From Flammula alnicola (lineage: Eukaryota; Basidiomycota; Agaricomycetes; Agaricales; Strophariaceae): DNA of 20,307 bases. The notes under the pieces are model-generated. The model was not told where the DNA came from, made no database searches, and saw only the letters and a program-made list of their open reading frames with translations. The position numbers and the translations under genes were made by a program. This document shows positions 19,801 to 20,307 of this stretch, piece after piece. The stretch spans positions 1-20,307 of the forward strand of contig JADNRV010000637.1 in NCBI GenBank assembly GCA_015499995.1. Direction: 5' to 3'. Position 1 is the first letter of the stretch; every line of letters starts with the position of its first letter.

Positions 19801-20271
19801 TTCAAAGGCTTCTGGCGGCCAGACCTGAGTAGCAAAGGATAAGATTTTCCATTTTCCATTGAAAAAACTGTGGAGAAAGGCGACGTTACCTTGATCTTGA
19901 TATGTTTAAGACCCTTGACAAGATTTTCATACCGTGTGCCTGCATCCTTCGAGACCTGGCCCAAAGCAACTGGACCTAATTCCCCTAAAAAACGATCTGT
20001 TACACTCATAAACCTATGCATGTTGGTTAATTTAAGCGCGCGTCCCATCAGTAGTATCACTGACCGAACATTTGCCAGATGACCCAGAAGAGTTGCATAT
20101 AGTTCCGAGTTGATTCGGTGATTCGGGACAACGCGAGCGACTTGCGGTCCGGCTTCCTAAACTGTTCGAAGGTGGTCTCCTCTAAGCTGTAACCTAGAGC
20201 GTCTCCAAGTGCATCTTTCGAGAGGAGCTGGAGGACAGCAACAAGCGCACGACACATGATATAGATCGCTG
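13815..20271 (-). CDS. TAO3: Tao3/Mor2/Furry-family cell morphogenesis scaffold, 5' end missing
   Basis: Visible exons, in transcription order: 20271-20061, 20013-19890, 19824-19690, 19639-19445, 19392-16942, 16888-16737, 16674-13815. They keep frame and encode 2041 residues to the stop at 13815. An acceptor precedes 20271, so at least one upstream exon lies beyond the window. The protein is a chain of HEAT/ARM-like helical repeats. Recognisable family segments include the N-terminal SVTDRFLGELGP and IAFAETLIMLLHP regions, the central APQAYFLKHW region, and the C-terminal LPTLLHAVFTHLDHRIPFVR region. The extreme C terminus is acidic and Ser/Asp-rich. In yeasts, Tao3/Mor2 scaffolds the NDR kinase (Cbk1/Orb6) with Mob2 in the RAM/MOR network that controls polarised growth and cell separation. 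The gene is unusual here for its two very long exons (2451 and 2860 nt). The intron at 20014-20060 uses a weak GTGATA donor; see findings. Confidence 0.9.
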
Positions 20272-20307
20272 CTAAGATTTACGTTCGTTGAGTAGGCCTG
20301 GAACATA

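Overview
The window looks like nuclear DNA of a filamentous basidiomycete, most likely an Agaricomycete. Genes are dense and carry many very short introns (about 47 to 83 nt) with GT..AG ends. The predicted proteins are typical of mushroom-type fungi: MYND-finger proteins with helical repeats, an orphan 7TM receptor, and orthologues of Mlh1 and Tao3/Mor2. I cannot name the species. No bacterial, viral, CRISPR or transposase signals were seen. I reconstructed six protein-coding genes by joining exons by hand. All six models keep frame across every junction, and five are complete.

Layout. Positions 1-591 are non-coding and hold two 44-45 bp direct repeats with internal palindromes, separated by two hairpins. 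Next comes a head-to-head pair of paralogous C-terminal MYND zinc-finger genes: copy A on the minus strand (592-3056, 717 aa) and copy B on the plus strand (3639-6079, 709 aa). They share a 582 bp divergent promoter region. All five introns sit at equivalent positions and phases in the two copies, including a pair that isolates a 22-nt microexon inside the zinc finger. Positions 6080-7620 form an intergenic stretch of about 1.5 kb with no supportable gene.

A GPCR-like seven-helix protein gene follows on the plus strand (7621-9454, 465 aa). It converges on a small CBS-domain protein gene on the minus strand (9646-10365, 156 aa). The CBS gene shares a 355 bp divergent promoter region, containing telomere-repeat-like motifs, with the mismatch-repair gene MLH1 on the plus strand (10721-13644, 14 exons, 724 aa). 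MLH1 converges, with a 170 bp gap, on a very large minus-strand gene for a Tao3/Mor2/Furry-family morphogenesis scaffold. That gene runs off the right edge; 2041 C-terminal residues lie in the window.

The genes do not form an evident pathway. MLH1 and TAO3 are conserved housekeeping genes, the CBS gene is a small accessory or regulatory protein, and the MYND pair and the 7TM gene are the lineage-specific, least understood part. I found no convincing new multi-gene system. The most unusual items are the inverted MYND pair with its conserved microexon, the palindromic repeat cluster at the left end, and the orphan receptor with a third intracellular loop of about 210 residues.
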